Notes: a model not told the origin generated them from the sequence alone. Shown: positions 1-8,514, counted from the first letter of the stretch. The stretch: DNA of 64,000 bases from Polaribacter sp. (GCA_029238315.1 JAQWGI010000008.1:105028-169027); one strand, 5' to 3'. A program made the numbers and translations.

Positions 1-204
1 TGCATTGATCATAGAACGGAGATACAAATTAGATTCGCGCTCTACAATAGATGTTACATCAATAATAGTTCCTGCTTTAGATTGTACTTTATACGCTCTT
101 AAAGCAAAAATATTTGCACCTATTTCGCTTGCGAAATCAATAGCATATTGCAAGGTGTTAATTGAATTTTCCGTAGAACCAATTGGAACCAATATATTTT
201 TCAT
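1..204 (-). CDS. Universal stress protein (UspA family), N-terminal part, runs off the window
   Basis: The minus-strand frame opens with ATG at 204 and stays open to the window edge (68 codons). It begins KNILVPIGSTENS and continues through a segment reading ALRAYKV. This is the beta-alpha-beta start of the UspA fold, where a first strand ending V-P-I/T-D/G-G-S is followed by a helix. UspA proteins are cytoplasmic nucleotide-binding proteins induced by growth arrest and stress. The rest of the gene, including any second Usp domain and the ATP-binding Gly-rich motif, lies outside the window, so family membership rests on the N-terminus alone. It is divergent from the MATE gene. Confidence 0.7.
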   Translation of the reverse strand, partial: MKNILVPIGSTENSINTLQYAIDFASEIGANIFALRAYKVQSKAGTIIDVTSIVERESNLYLRSMINA

Positions 205-320
205 GTGATGTGTTTTTTAATTAGAGAAAATTACACAAAATAAATGAACTGGAGAAATAGATTTTTTGAATTCTGTCAAATAATAAATAACATTCACATT
301 TATAATATTATTTTTGATGC

Positions 321-1658
321 ATGCTACAAACCGATATTTCTCATAAAAGAATCAACAAACTGGCCTTTCCTGCTTTGATTGCCGGAATTGCAGAACCATT
401 ACTCTCTATAACAGACACCGCAATTATTGGTAACATAGAAAATAATGCTGTAGCATCTTTAGCTGCTGTTGGAATTGTAGGCGCTTTTATTTCTATGCTA
501 GTGTGGGTTTTTGGACAAATTAGAAGTGCCATTTCTGCAATTATTTCTCAATATGTTGGTGCCAACAAATTAGATGAAATTAAAACCTTACCCGTGCAAG
601 CAATTACCATTGTTGTAGTGGTTAGCTTGCTAGTTATAGCAATATCATACCCATTTTCTGAAACTATTTTTTCATTTTACAATGCTTCTGGGAAAATCTT
701 ATCTTTTTCTGTTGACTACTTTAATATTCGTATTCTTGGCTTTCCATTTACCCTATTTACTTTCGCTATTTTTGGCGTCTTTAGAGGGTTGCAAAACACA
801 TATTACCCAATGTTAATTGCAATAACAGGCGCAATTTTAAACATTGTGCTAGATTATTTTTTTGTGTATGGATTTAGAGATTTAATACCTGCAATGCACA
901 TAAAAGGTGCTGCATACGCAAGTGTAATTGCGCAAATTACGATGGCCGTTTTAGCCGCAATTTTATTGCTAAAAAAAACAACTATTCCGCTAAAACTTAC
1001 ACGCACAATACATCCAGAAATAAAGCGCTTATTAAGCATGGTGTTAAATTTATTTGTTAGAACTTTAGCTTTAAATTTAGCCTTATATTTTGGTACAGCT
1101 TACGCAACTTCTTACGGTAAAGAGTATATTGCTGCCTACACTATTGGACTAAATTTATGGTTATTAGGGGCTTTTATGATTGATGGATACGCAAGCGTTG
1201 GCAACATTTTATCAGGGAAATTATTAGGACAGAAAGATTACAAATCGCTTTTTACATTAAATAAAAGATTGTTAAAGTATGCCATTGCATTAGGAGCTGC
1301 TTTTATTCTTTTAGGTGGTCTTTTTTACGAATCAATAGGAACCATTTTTACCAAAGAAACAGGAGTTTTAGAACAGTTTTATTTAGTTTTCTGGGTAATT
1401 TTAGCCATGCAACCACTATGCGCTATGACCTTTATTTTTGATGGAACCTTTAAAGGATTAGGTGAAATGAAATACTTAAGAAATGTGTTACTATTTGCTA
1501 CATTAATAGGCTTTATTCCTACCTTATTTTTATTCGATTATTTAGACTTTAAGCTCTATGCTATTTGGATTTCTTTTGCTGTTTGGATGTTTTTTAGAGG
1601 TGTTTTTTTATTTTTTAAATTCAAAATAAAATTTTTTCCGCTTGCACAAAAGCAGTAA
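321..1658 (+). CDS. MATE family efflux transporter (DinF-like)
   Basis: A 445-residue polytopic membrane protein with about twelve hydrophobic segments. The N-terminus has the family motif region PALIAGIAEPLLSITDTAIIGN, in which the conserved Pro and Asp of MATE helix 1 can be seen, followed by a QIRSAISAIISQYVGA segment. MATE proteins exchange Na+ or H+ for cationic drugs or metabolites across the inner membrane; the DinF branch is the closest by length and motif. A TAnnTTTG box (309-316) ends only four bases before the ATG, so the mRNA may be leaderless or nearly so. The substrate cannot be told from sequence. Confidence 0.9.
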   Translation: MLQTDISHKRINKLAFPALIAGIAEPLLSITDTAIIGNIENNAVASLAAVGIVGAFISMLVWVFGQIRSAISAIISQYVGANKLDEIKTLPVQAITIVVVVSLLVIAISYPFSETIFSFYNASGKILSFSVDYFNIRILGFPFTLFTFAIFGVFRGLQNTYYPMLIAITGAILNIVLDYFFVYGFRDLIPAMHIKGAAYASVIAQITMAVLAAILLLKKTTIPLKLTRTIHPEIKRLLSMVLNLFVRTLALNLALYFGTAYATSYGKEYIAAYTIGLNLWLLGAFMIDGYASVGNILSGKLLGQKDYKSLFTLNKRLLKYAIALGAAFILLGGLFYESIGTIFTKETGVLEQFYLVFWVILAMQPLCAMTFIFDGTFKGLGEMKYLRNVLLFATLIGFIPTLFLFDYLDFKLYAIWISFAVWMFFRGVFLFFKFKIKFFPLAQKQ

Positions 1659-1682
1659 ATTTGAATACAAATAAAAAGCATC

Positions 1683-2450
1683 ATGACAACCCACCGAGCA
1701 GACGGAAGTTTATATACCAGTATCGAAAATAATATTGCAACAATCCTATTTGGTCATCCGGCAAGTAATTCGTTTCCAAGTGTTCTTTTAGATCGATTGA
1801 CAAAAGAACTACAACGAATTTCTCTACTCGATACTGTACATGTTATCGTCTTAAAATCTGAAGGAGAAAAAGCTTTTTGTGCTGGTGCATCTTTTGATGA
1901 ACTCGTTGCTATTGATACGCTAGAAGCAGGCAAACAATTCTTTTCTGGTTTTGCAAACGTAATCAATGCCATGAGAAATTGTTCTCAATTAATTATTGGT
2001 GCCATACAAGGAAAAACTGTTGGCGGAGGCGTTGGTTTAGCAGCAGCTTGCGATTATGTTTTAGCAACAGAAGCTGCATCTGTAAAATTGTCTGAATTAA
2101 GTATTGGAATTGGTCCTTTTGTAATTGCTCCTGCAGTTGAGCGTAAAATTGGTGTATCTGGGCTGGCTGAATTAACTTTAGCTGCTACTGAATGGAAAAC
2201 TGCGTATTGGGCAAAAGAAAAAGGATTGTTTGCCAAAGTATACGAAACACAGAAAGAGTTAGAAAAAGAAACCCAAAATTTAGCTGAAAAGCTAGCTTCT
2301 TACAATGCCGAAGCAACAGCAAATATGAAAAAAATATTGTGGGAAGGATGTCAAAACTGGGATTCTTTATTACTAGAAAGAGCAGAAATCACTGGAAAAT
2401 TAGTGCTTTCTGAATTTACAAAAGATGCATTATCAAAATTTAAAAAATAA
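1683..2450 (+). CDS. Enoyl-CoA hydratase/isomerase (crotonase) family protein
   Basis: 255 residues, the usual length of single-domain crotonases. The oxyanion-hole signatures are visible: EKAFCAGASFDEL at about residues 60-72 and GKTVGGGVGLAAACDYVLA at about 104-122. Crotonases hydrate or isomerise acyl-CoA thioesters in the cytoplasm. The Glu pair typical of a true hydratase is not obvious to me (the second motif region reads ELSIGIGPF), so an isomerase or a methylglutaconyl-CoA hydratase-like role is equally possible. A TAnnTTTG box at 1656-1663 overlaps the stop codon of the MATE gene, so this gene probably has its own promoter with a transcript start near 1670. Confidence 0.85.
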   Translation: MTTHRADGSLYTSIENNIATILFGHPASNSFPSVLLDRLTKELQRISLLDTVHVIVLKSEGEKAFCAGASFDELVAIDTLEAGKQFFSGFANVINAMRNCSQLIIGAIQGKTVGGGVGLAAACDYVLATEAASVKLSELSIGIGPFVIAPAVERKIGVSGLAELTLAATEWKTAYWAKEKGLFAKVYETQKELEKETQNLAEKLASYNAEATANMKKILWEGCQNWDSLLLERAEITGKLVLSEFTKDALSKFKK

Positions 2451-2454
2451 GAAT

Positions 2455-2550
2455 ATGGGAGCAGATTATTTGTTTTTAGGATTGGCTGTATTATTAGCAA
2501 TCATGTATTTCTACAACAAACTTAAAGCGAACAACAATAAAAGAAAATAA
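2455..2550 (+). CDS. Small single-span membrane protein (31 aa)
   Basis: ATG at 2455, four bases after the stop of the crotonase-family gene, opens a 31-codon frame. It has a short polar start (MGADY), one hydrophobic segment of about 14 residues (LFLGLAVLLAIMYF) and a basic tail ending NNNKRK. The layout (one helix, positive C-terminal tail, tight spacing to the upstream gene) is that of a genuine small membrane protein, possibly translationally coupled. No function can be assigned. Chance occurrence cannot be excluded at this length. Confidence 0.5.
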   Translation: MGADYLFLGLAVLLAIMYFYNKLKANNNKRK

Positions 2551-2557
2551 TTTCAAT

Positions 2558-2634
2558 TGTCATTACGAACGAAGCATGAGCAGGAATCTAATCATTTTAG
2601 AGATTTCTCCATCACTCCTCATTTCGAAATAACA
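2558..2634. repeat. Imperfect inverted repeat, REP-like intergenic element
   Basis: Left arm 2558-2589 (contains CATTACGAACGAAGCATGA) and right arm 2601-2634 (contains TCCTCATTTCGAAATAACA) are imperfectly complementary around a short AT-rich centre. This is the style of the 'cattacgaacgaag...' palindromes scattered through flavobacterial intergenic regions. It could form a cruciform or an mRNA hairpin between the small ORF and queD. There is no T-run, so it is not a typical terminator. Confidence 0.55.
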
Positions 2635-2652
2635 AAATAAAATATCATATTA

Positions 2653-3102
2653 ATGAGTACAATTAGAATTACAAAACAATTTAATTTTGAAACTGGCCAC
2701 GCATTGTATGGTTATGATGGAAAATGTAAAAATGTTCACGGGCATTCTTACAAACTTTCTGTTACTGTTATTGGACAACCAATTACAGATAGTTCTCAAG
2801 TTAAATACGGAATGGTGATTGACTTTTCTGATTTAAAAAAGATTGTAAAAGAAGAAGTTGTAGATGTATTTGATCATGCTACCGTTTTTAATAAAAATAC
2901 GCCACATGTTGAGTTGGCAAAAGAGCTTCAACAAAGAGATCATCACGTTATTTTGGTAGATTATCAACCAACAAGCGAAATGATGGTAATTGATTTTGCT
3001 GATAAAATTAAAAAACGTTTGCCAGAAAATATTCAGTTATTTTCATTACGATTACAAGAAACTGAAACCAGTTTTGCAGAATGGTTTGCAAGTGATAATT
3101 AA
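2653..3102 (+). CDS. queD: 6-carboxytetrahydropterin synthase (QueD/PTPS family)
   Basis: 149 residues. The zinc ligands His16, His29 and His31 lie in the motif FETGHALYGYDGKCKNVHGH, with the catalytic-type Cys at residue 25. MVIDFSDLKK, FDHATVFN and a C-terminal LQETETSFAEW complete the 6-pyruvoyl-tetrahydropterin synthase fold. The bacterial enzyme converts 7,8-dihydroneopterin triphosphate to 6-carboxy-5,6,7,8-tetrahydropterin, the second step toward queuosine and other deazapurines. The length is slightly above the bacterial norm because of an insertion (ELQQRDHHVILVDYQ) typical of Bacteroidota members. It stands alone, with no other queuosine gene nearby. Confidence 0.88.
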   Translation: MSTIRITKQFNFETGHALYGYDGKCKNVHGHSYKLSVTVIGQPITDSSQVKYGMVIDFSDLKKIVKEEVVDVFDHATVFNKNTPHVELAKELQQRDHHVILVDYQPTSEMMVIDFADKIKKRLPENIQLFSLRLQETETSFAEWFASDN

Positions 3103-3165
3103 TTCTAAAAAGAATTAAGATTGCTTTGCCTTTAAAAAAATATAGCGTTAATTAGAACTAAAAAA

Positions 3166-3732
3166 TTACTTTCCATTAAAAGCATTCATTGTATTTGCCA
3201 TACCTGCAGTTGTAAAAGAAGTGATAAGATTACAAGAAACAGTAATGCGTTCTATAAGCAAACTTTCTTCTTCTTTAGACCATTGGTTTAATACAAAATC
3301 TACTTGTCTTCCTTTTGCATAATTAGCACCTACACCAAAACGAAACCTTGGGTAATTTGTGGTGTTTAATTTTTCTTGAATGTCTTTTAAACCGTTATGA
3401 CCGCCAGCAGAACCTTTTCCTTTTAAACGTATGGTTCCAAAATCAATATTTAAATCGTCTGTAATAATTAGCGTATTTTCAATAGAAATTTTTTCTTTTT
3501 CCATCCAATACTTTACTGCTTTTCCGCTTAAATTCATATAGGTACTTGGTTTTAATAAAATCAAAGTACGTCCTTTAAACCGAAAGCTGGCAACATCTCC
3601 TAACTTGTCGGTTTCAAAAATAGCATCATACTCTTTAGCCAATGCATCTAGTATTTTAAAACCAATATTGTGTCGTGTATCATCGTATTGCGCTCCAATA
3701 TTTCCTAAACCAACAATTAAAAATTTTTTCAT
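3166..3732 (-). CDS. pth: Peptidyl-tRNA hydrolase
   Basis: 188 residues, the normal size for bacterial Pth. The N-terminal GLGNIGAQYDDTRHNIGF contains Asn11 and the catalytic His21. KPSTYMNLSGKAV and a DDLNIDFGTIRLK/GSAGGHNGLKDI block supply the remaining conserved active-site Asp and Asn. The enzyme releases tRNA from peptidyl-tRNAs that dropped off the ribosome and is essential in most bacteria. It follows rplY on the same strand, as in many bacteria (prs-rplY-pth order), although a hairpin terminator lies between them. Confidence 0.95.
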   Translation of the reverse strand: MKKFLIVGLGNIGAQYDDTRHNIGFKILDALAKEYDAIFETDKLGDVASFRFKGRTLILLKPSTYMNLSGKAVKYWMEKEKISIENTLIITDDLNIDFGTIRLKGKGSAGGHNGLKDIQEKLNTTNYPRFRFGVGANYAKGRQVDFVLNQWSKEEESLLIERITVSCNLITSFTTAGMANTMNAFNGK

Positions 3733-3793
3733 GTGCTACAAAAATAAGAAGAATTAACTAATTTAAGATTCTGAAAAATAAATTCAGAACAAG

Positions 3794-3825
3794 AAAAAAG
3801 CGTTACCATAAAGTAACGCTTTTTA
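3794..3825 (-). terminator. Rho-independent terminator after rplY
   Basis: GCGTTAC (3800-3806) pairs with GTAACGC (3813-3819) around a six-base loop. The flanking A-run and T-run extend the stem and give a U-tract on the minus-strand transcript (and a shorter one on the plus strand). It lies 22 bases beyond the rplY stop codon and before pth, so part of the prs-rplY transcript should end here. Confidence 0.75.
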
Positions 3826-3847
3826 TAATTATAAGAATATTTTATGC

Positions 3848-4462
3848 TTATTCTGCTGCTGGAGCCTCAGGAGCTGCTTCTGCAGTTTCTTCTTCTTCGT
3901 CTTCTAATTCTGCAGTTGCGTTACGAGACATTCTAACTTGTACAACAACAGTGTTGTCTGGGTGTAAAAAAGTACAGTTATTGCTGTCAATGTCTGTTAC
4001 AAATAATTTACTCCCAATTTTTAATTTAGAGATATCTGCATTGAAAAAATCTGGCAAATTACCTGGTAAAGCTTTTACTCTTAACTTACGCTTTGGAAAA
4101 CGTAAAGAACCACCATTTAATACTCCAGGAGCACTTCCAACAAGTTTAACAGGAATATTCATTGTAACTTCCTTATCATCAAATAATTGATAAAAATCGA
4201 TGTGTAAGATCTTATCTGTTACTGGATGGAATTGAATGTCTTGTAAAATGGCAGCTACTTTTTTGCCATCTAACTCAATCGTTGCAGTATATACATTTGG
4301 AGTATATACCAAGTTTTTAAATGCCAATTCTGGCGCTGAAAAATGCATTGGCTTGTCTCCTCCGTATATAACGCAAGGAACCTGACCAGCATTACGTAAG
4401 GCTTTTGTTGCTACTTTACCTACGCTTTCTCTTTGAGATCCTTTGATTGTAATTGATTTCAT
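3848..4462 (-). CDS. rplY: 50S ribosomal protein L25/general stress protein Ctc
   Basis: 204 residues, the long Ctc (TL5-like) form: an N-terminal 5S rRNA-binding L25 domain (starting [21 protein letters not shown], with the [10 protein letters not shown] segment) followed by the C-terminal TL5 domain. The protein ends in a Glu/Ala-rich acidic tail ([16 protein letters not shown]) common in Bacteroidota. It binds 5S rRNA in the large subunit. It is 26 bases downstream of prs on the same strand and is probably co-transcribed with it. Confidence 0.95.
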   Translation of the reverse strand: MKSITIKGSQRESVGKVATKALRNAGQVPCVIYGGDKPMHFSAPELAFKNLVYTPNVYTATIELDGKKVAAILQDIQFHPVTDKILHIDFYQLFDDKEVTMNIPVKLVGSAPGVLNGGSLRFPKRKLRVKALPGNLPDFFNADISKLKIGSKLFVTDIDSNNCTFLHPDNTVVVQVRMSRNATAELEDEEEETAEAAPEAPAAE

Positions 4463-4488
4463 TACTTATATTTAATTGTTATTAATAT

Positions 4489-5430
4489 TTACATTAAAAA
4501 TTGTTCGCTGATGCTTCTGTTCTCTTGAACTTTATGCATGATATCTGCGAATAAAGGGGCGCAAGATACAACTTTTATCTTAGAACTCTCTCTTTTTAAA
4601 GGAATTGTATCTGAGACTATTAATTCGATTAAATTAGAATTTTCTATGCGTTCAATTGCGGTTCCAGAAAGTATCGGATGCGTACAAATTGCTCGTACAC
4701 TTTTCGCGCCTCTTTCCATCATTATATCTGCTGCTTTTGCCAATGTTCCTCCAGTATCAATCATATCATCAACTAAAATTACATTCTTTCCTTGTACATC
4801 TCCAATCAACTCCATGTGAGAAATTACATTGGCTTTTTTACGTTGTTTATAACAAATAACCACGTCAGAATCTAAATACTTAGAATAGGCATACGCTCTT
4901 TTAGAACCACCCATATCTGGTGATGCAATGGTTAAATTGTCTAATTTTAACGATTTTACATAAGGTAAAAAGATGGTAGACGCAAACATATGATCTACTG
5001 GCTTTTCAAAAAAACCTTGAATTTGATCTGCATGTAAATCCATCGTCATGATTCTAGTTACTCCAGCCGCTTGTAATAAATTTGCTACTAATTTTGCACC
5101 AATGGCAACCCTTGGCTTATCTTTTCTGTCTTGCCTAGCCCACCCAAAATAAGGCATCACTGCAGTTATATGTCTTGCAGATGCTCTTTTTGCCGCATCA
5201 ATCATTAATAACATTTCCATTAAATTATCAGAATTCGGAAAAGTAGAACCAATAATAAAAATTCTTCTACCTCGAATAGATTCTTCAAAAGCGGGCTGAA
5301 ATTCGCCATCGCTAAAATGAGTTGTGGACACTTTACCTAATTCTGCACCATATTCTTTAGCAATTTTTTCTGCCAATGGAATGCTCTGAGAACAAGCAAA
5401 TAATTTTGGAGTTAACTGGTTTGTAGACAT
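4489..5430 (-). CDS. prs: Ribose-phosphate pyrophosphokinase
   Basis: 313 residues, as expected for class I PRPP synthase. It shows the ATP-loop region FSDGEFQPAFEESIRG, the DLHADQIQGFF metal-binding/signature segment and the PRPP-binding loop VILVDDMIDTGGTLAKAA (about residues 219-236). It makes PRPP from ribose 5-phosphate and ATP for nucleotide, His and Trp synthesis. It heads the prs-rplY-(pth) group, and a TAnnTTTG box at 5470-5477 on the minus strand supplies a promoter about 40 bases upstream. Confidence 0.96.
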   Translation of the reverse strand: MSTNQLTPKLFACSQSIPLAEKIAKEYGAELGKVSTTHFSDGEFQPAFEESIRGRRIFIIGSTFPNSDNLMEMLLMIDAAKRASARHITAVMPYFGWARQDRKDKPRVAIGAKLVANLLQAAGVTRIMTMDLHADQIQGFFEKPVDHMFASTIFLPYVKSLKLDNLTIASPDMGGSKRAYAYSKYLDSDVVICYKQRKKANVISHMELIGDVQGKNVILVDDMIDTGGTLAKAADIMMERGAKSVRAICTHPILSGTAIERIENSNLIELIVSDTIPLKRESSKIKVVSCAPLFADIMHKVQENRSISEQFLM

Positions 5431-5469
5431 TTAGTTGAGTTTTGTTGTGTGTTAGTTTGTTGTGAGTTG

Positions 5470-5477
5470 CAAAAGTA
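5470..5477 (-). promoter_or_regulatory. Flavobacterial -7 box (TACTTTTG) of prs
   Basis: The minus strand reads TACTTTTG, matching the Bacteroidota -7 consensus TAnnTTTG, 40 bases before the prs ATG. A TTG -33 element at the expected distance is not seen, so only half of the consensus is met. Confidence 0.5.
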
Positions 5478-5531
5478 AAAATATTTAATGAGTTGTACTG
5501 TTTTTTATGCCTTAATACTAAAATTATTTTT

Positions 5532-5539
5532 TAAATTTG
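5532..5539 (+). promoter_or_regulatory. Flavobacterial -7 box (TAAATTTG) of tRNA-Leu
   Basis: TAAATTTG matches TAnnTTTG and ends 18 bases before the mature tRNA 5' end, which leaves a short 5' leader for RNase P to remove. No clear -33 TTG is present. Confidence 0.5.
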
Positions 5540-5557
5540 CAGTCTGATTCTAGATTT

Positions 5558-5639
5558 GCTCGAGTGGCGGAATTGGTAGACGCGCTGGATTCAAAATCCA
5601 GTTCTTTCGGGAGTGTGGGTTCGATTCCCACCTCGAGTA
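5558..5639 (+). tRNA. tRNA-Leu (anticodon CAA)
   Basis: An 82-nt class II tRNA. The acceptor arm GCTCGAG/CTCGAGT (first pair G-U) and discriminator A73 are seen, with a D-arm containing GGAATTGGTAGA. The anticodon stem is CTGGA/TCCAG with loop TTCAAAA, giving CAA. A variable arm is built from TTCTTTCGGGAG, and the T-arm is GTGGG-TTCGATT-CCCAC. The long variable arm and the A73 discriminator are leucine identity features. The 3' CCA is not encoded (CAA follows the discriminator), so it must be added by nucleotidyltransferase. Confidence 0.96.
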
Positions 5640-5647
5640 CAAACAAA

Positions 5648-5677
5648 AACCTCAACTGAAAAGTTGAGGTTTTTTTT
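5648..5677 (+). terminator. Rho-independent terminator after tRNA-Leu
   Basis: AACCTCAACT (5648-5657) and AGTTGAGGTT (5662-5671) form a perfect 10-bp stem with a GAAA tetraloop followed by a T8 run. It starts nine bases after the tRNA 3' end and marks a monocistronic tRNA transcript. Confidence 0.9.
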
Positions 5678-5772
5678 ATTATTAAAACCCTAAACACCTG
5701 TCGTTCACAACAATAATTGGTTGTTTGTAACATTTTTAAACACCATATATTTATACGCTATATATTTGTTGT

Positions 5773-5918
5773 ATTAAAAAATGGCATTTTGAAAAAGAGC
5801 TATTGTATAATTAAAAAGGAAGTGATGTTTGGTAACCTCAAACAACGCTTACTATGAAAGAGGAAGTGTCTTTTTAACTTTTAATGCTATTAAAGCGAAA
5901 GCTTTAATAGCATTTTTT
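5773..5918 (+). ncRNA. Probable small structured RNA with its own promoter and terminator
   Basis: No ORF is plausible here. A TATATTTG -7 box at 5761-5768 predicts a start near 5773. The body contains a hairpin AAGTG (5820-5824)/CGCTT (5846-5850) stacked on GTTTG (5827-5831)/CAAAC (5839-5843) with loop GTAACCT. GGAAGTG occurs twice, at 5818-5824 and again near 5852-5858 to 5868, which gives an alternative partner for CGCTT. The end is a strong terminator: a 14-bp stem 5883-5896/5901-5914, GAAA loop and T6. It could be a free sRNA or a premature-termination leader of the downstream kinase gene. Flavobacteria have Rfam-described RNAs such as Flavo-1; I cannot tell by eye whether this is one. 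Confidence 0.5.
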
Positions 5919-5976
5919 CCCCGATTAGAGTTCTTATTATTGAGTATCTTTAATGCCATTAATGAAACATAAATTG

Positions 5977-7755
5977 ATGAATAAAAGAAAATACAAATTA
6001 ATTTTTGCATTTTTTTTGGGGATGTACCTTACAAATGCCCAAACAGAAAAAGCTGCTGATTTAAAAACACTTTTTAATACTATTAGTTATGATAGTATTA
6101 TAAAAATTGCAGGGCTTAATAAAACAGCCAAACCTACATACGCTAGACTTCTTATTGCAAGATTAAAATCAGAGAACTTGGCAGACAGTAGCGTTATAAA
6201 GTTATTAGAAATAGAAGCTTCTATCTATAATTTTATTGGAGATTATCCAAAAGAAATGGAGACACTAAAACAATTAATTTCTAAATACAATACAACAGAA
6301 AAACTCACTTACAACAAACAAATAGGGGTTTTAATTAGCTTTAGCAATGTCTATTACAATTTAAAAGAGTACCCGCTACTACTAAAAACATATTTAGATA
6401 TTATTACTATTGCAGAAAAAGAAAAAGACACCTTAAGATTAATTCGCTCTAATAATGGTGCAGGATTTGCTCATAAGCTTATGAAAAACTACAACAAGGC
6501 ACTTTTCTACTACGAAAATGGTTTGCAGTACGTAAAAGATGCAACGCTTGTAAAGAGTGACACCTATCATGCAACTTTATTGGGTAATAGTGGCTTAATA
6601 TTTACCGAGTTTGGAGATTATGATGAAGCTATAAATAGGTTTAGAAAGTCTTTAGAGATTAGAAAGAAACTTAAAAATATTGGATATTTTGCGGGATCTC
6701 ACTTAGATATCGCAGAAGTTTATCAACAGAAAAAAAACTTAGACAGTGCAATTTTCTATAATAAAAGAGCCATTGATTTAGTTGCAAAAGTAAATGGTAG
6801 GGAATGGATGTTACGCGGCTATTTAAACTTATCTAAAATTTATGCAAAACAGCAAGATTTTAAAAATGCATTCTTTTTTAAAACAAAACACGATTCTATA
6901 AATCAATTAATGTTTAATGAAGTTTCTCTTAAAAAACAAGCCTATTTAAAAGCAGAATTAGATTTAGAGAAAAATATCACAGAGTTAGAACAGCAACAAA
7001 TACAACTTGCAGAAACCTCTAAAGAAAGACTCATATTTATTATTGGTCTTATTTGTGTTCTAGGCATTGTACTTACATTGGTCTATACAATTTCAAAGAA
7101 AAACAACATCATTAAACGATCGCTTTTATCTCTAGAAAAAAACAATAAAGAGAAAGAAATACTTCTAAGTGAAATTCATCATCGTGTAAAAAATAATCTA
7201 CAAATGGTTTCTAGCCTTTTGTCATTACAAAGTAATGTAATTAAAAGCCCTGAGGTAAAAGCGGCGTTTAATCAAGGAAAAAGCAGAATTAAAACCATGT
7301 CTTTAGTTCACGAACAACTCTATCAAAAAGATTCTTTTAGTAAAATATCATTTAAAATTTACTTAGAAGAAATCATAAAAAATACAACTGCTAGTTTTAA
7401 AGCAGGTAATAATTTTAGCTATAAAATAACGTCTACACTATATTTACCCATAGATTTTGGAATGACTTTAGGGCTTATTATTAATGAAATGCTAACAAAT
7501 ACCTTAAAATATAATGTAGAAAAAGACATTGCTTTTGAAATAGCAATTACAGAAAACAACCAATTTTACACACTTAAAGTAAGTGACAATGGTATTGGCT
7601 TTGATACATCAAAAATAAACAGCAAAGACAACAATCTTGGTTTTAAATTAATTGAAATTTTATGCAAGCAAATTGAAGCTAATTTAGCACTTACTACAAG
7701 TTTAAATAACGGTGTAAAATATATAATGACCATCCCTAAAATCAGTAAAAAATAA
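5977..7755 (+). CDS. TPR-containing sensor histidine kinase (HisKA_2/HWE-like)
   Basis: 592 residues from ATG 5977. This start gives a clean Sec signal (KRKYKLIFAFFLGMYLTNAQ); ATG 5953 is 8 codons upstream but touches a TATCTTTA promoter-like box. Order: signal peptide, periplasmic TPR repeats (about 40-320), short coiled coil, one TM helix (about 352-372), HisKA_2 box EIHHRVKNNLQMVSSLLSLQ with the phospho-acceptor at His401/402, then an HATPase domain with N-box GLIINEMLTNTLKYN, G1 VSDNGIGFD and G2 NNLGFKLIEILC. It overlaps the next gene, a LytTR response regulator, by one base, so the two form a two-component pair. The stimulus is unknown. Confidence 0.9.
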   Translation: MNKRKYKLIFAFFLGMYLTNAQTEKAADLKTLFNTISYDSIIKIAGLNKTAKPTYARLLIARLKSENLADSSVIKLLEIEASIYNFIGDYPKEMETLKQLISKYNTTEKLTYNKQIGVLISFSNVYYNLKEYPLLLKTYLDIITIAEKEKDTLRLIRSNNGAGFAHKLMKNYNKALFYYENGLQYVKDATLVKSDTYHATLLGNSGLIFTEFGDYDEAINRFRKSLEIRKKLKNIGYFAGSHLDIAEVYQQKKNLDSAIFYNKRAIDLVAKVNGREWMLRGYLNLSKIYAKQQDFKNAFFFKTKHDSINQLMFNEVSLKKQAYLKAELDLEKNITELEQQQIQLAETSKERLIFIIGLICVLGIVLTLVYTISKKNNIIKRSLLSLEKNNKEKEILLSEIHHRVKNNLQMVSSLLSLQSNVIKSPEVKAAFNQGKSRIKTMSLVHEQLYQKDSFSKISFKIYLEEIIKNTTASFKAGNNFSYKITSTLYLPIDFGMTLGLIINEMLTNTLKYNVEKDIAFEIAITENNQFYTLKVSDNGIGFDTSKINSKDNNLGFKLIEILCKQIEANLALTTSLNNGVKYIMTIPKISKK

Positions 7756-8462
7756 TGAAACCTTCAAAAATACTTATTGTAGAAGATAATTTAATTATCG
7801 CAGAAGACATCAAAGCAAGCCTTATAGAAGAAGGCTACCATGTAGTTGGTGTTGCAGATAATAGCGATGATGCATTGCGTTTTATAGAAACCACAAAAAT
7901 AGATTTAATCTTATTAGATATTATAATTAAAGGCAATTTAAGCGGTATAGAATTAGCAGACATCATTAATGCAAATTATAGAATTCCGTTTATATTTCTT
8001 ACCTCTCATTCTGATAAAATTACACTTCAAAAAGCTATGGAATCGAAACCTAAAGGATATATTTTAAAGCCTTTTACTTTAGTTGACATCCGCACAAACC
8101 TTACCATTGCACTTTCTGGCAAAAATAAAGGAAGACATAAGATTATTACAGCGTTTTTTATCATTAAAACAAACGGACTATTTGTAAAAATAAATTACAA
8201 AGATCTGCTTTTTATAAAGTCTGATGGTAACTACTTAGAAATTTTTACATTTCAACGAAAATATGTGACCAGAATGTCTTTTGCAGAACTGTTAGTTATT
8301 GTAGGCAATAAAAAGTTTGCACAAGTACACAAATCTTACCTTGCCTATTTACCAAACATTACACAGTTTAACCATACCGAAGTTTGTTATGAAGATATAA
8401 TAATTCCTTTAGGTAGATCTTTCAAGCAAGATTTTTTAGAAAAGATGCATAGTTTTAAATAA
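7755..8462 (+). CDS. LytTR-family response regulator
   Basis: 235 residues. The receiver domain (1-120) has the acidic pair Glu10/Asp11, phospho-acceptor Asp55 (LILLDIII), Thr/Ser and the Lys of GYILKPF. The C-terminal LytTR DNA-binding domain (about 135-235) includes INYKDLLFIKSDGNYLEIF, VTRMSFAELL and FAQVHKSYLA. Its start codon shares a base with the stop of the histidine kinase (TAATG), so the pair is translationally coupled. LytTR regulators bind short direct repeats in promoters; targets cannot be named from this window. Confidence 0.92.
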   Translation: MKPSKILIVEDNLIIAEDIKASLIEEGYHVVGVADNSDDALRFIETTKIDLILLDIIIKGNLSGIELADIINANYRIPFIFLTSHSDKITLQKAMESKPKGYILKPFTLVDIRTNLTIALSGKNKGRHKIITAFFIIKTNGLFVKINYKDLLFIKSDGNYLEIFTFQRKYVTRMSFAELLVIVGNKKFAQVHKSYLAYLPNITQFNHTEVCYEDIIIPLGRSFKQDFLEKMHSFK

Positions 8463-8496
8463 AACAGACTCATAAATAATTTTACAAGTCTGTTTT
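8461..8496 (+). terminator. Terminator of the two-component operon
   Basis: AAACAGACT (8462-8470) pairs with AGTCTGTTT (8487-8495) across a 16-base loop. A T-tract lies on each side, so it can serve both this operon and the convergent minus-strand gene that ends at 8515. Confidence 0.65.
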
Positions 8497-8514
8497 ACAC
8501 ATAAAGGAACCTCT

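Noticed and set aside
5524..5733. Minus-strand 69-codon ORF across tRNA-Leu
   Set aside because: It is antisense to the tRNA and its terminator; the VGIEPTLPKELDFESSAS stretch is the well-known false translation of tRNA-Leu.
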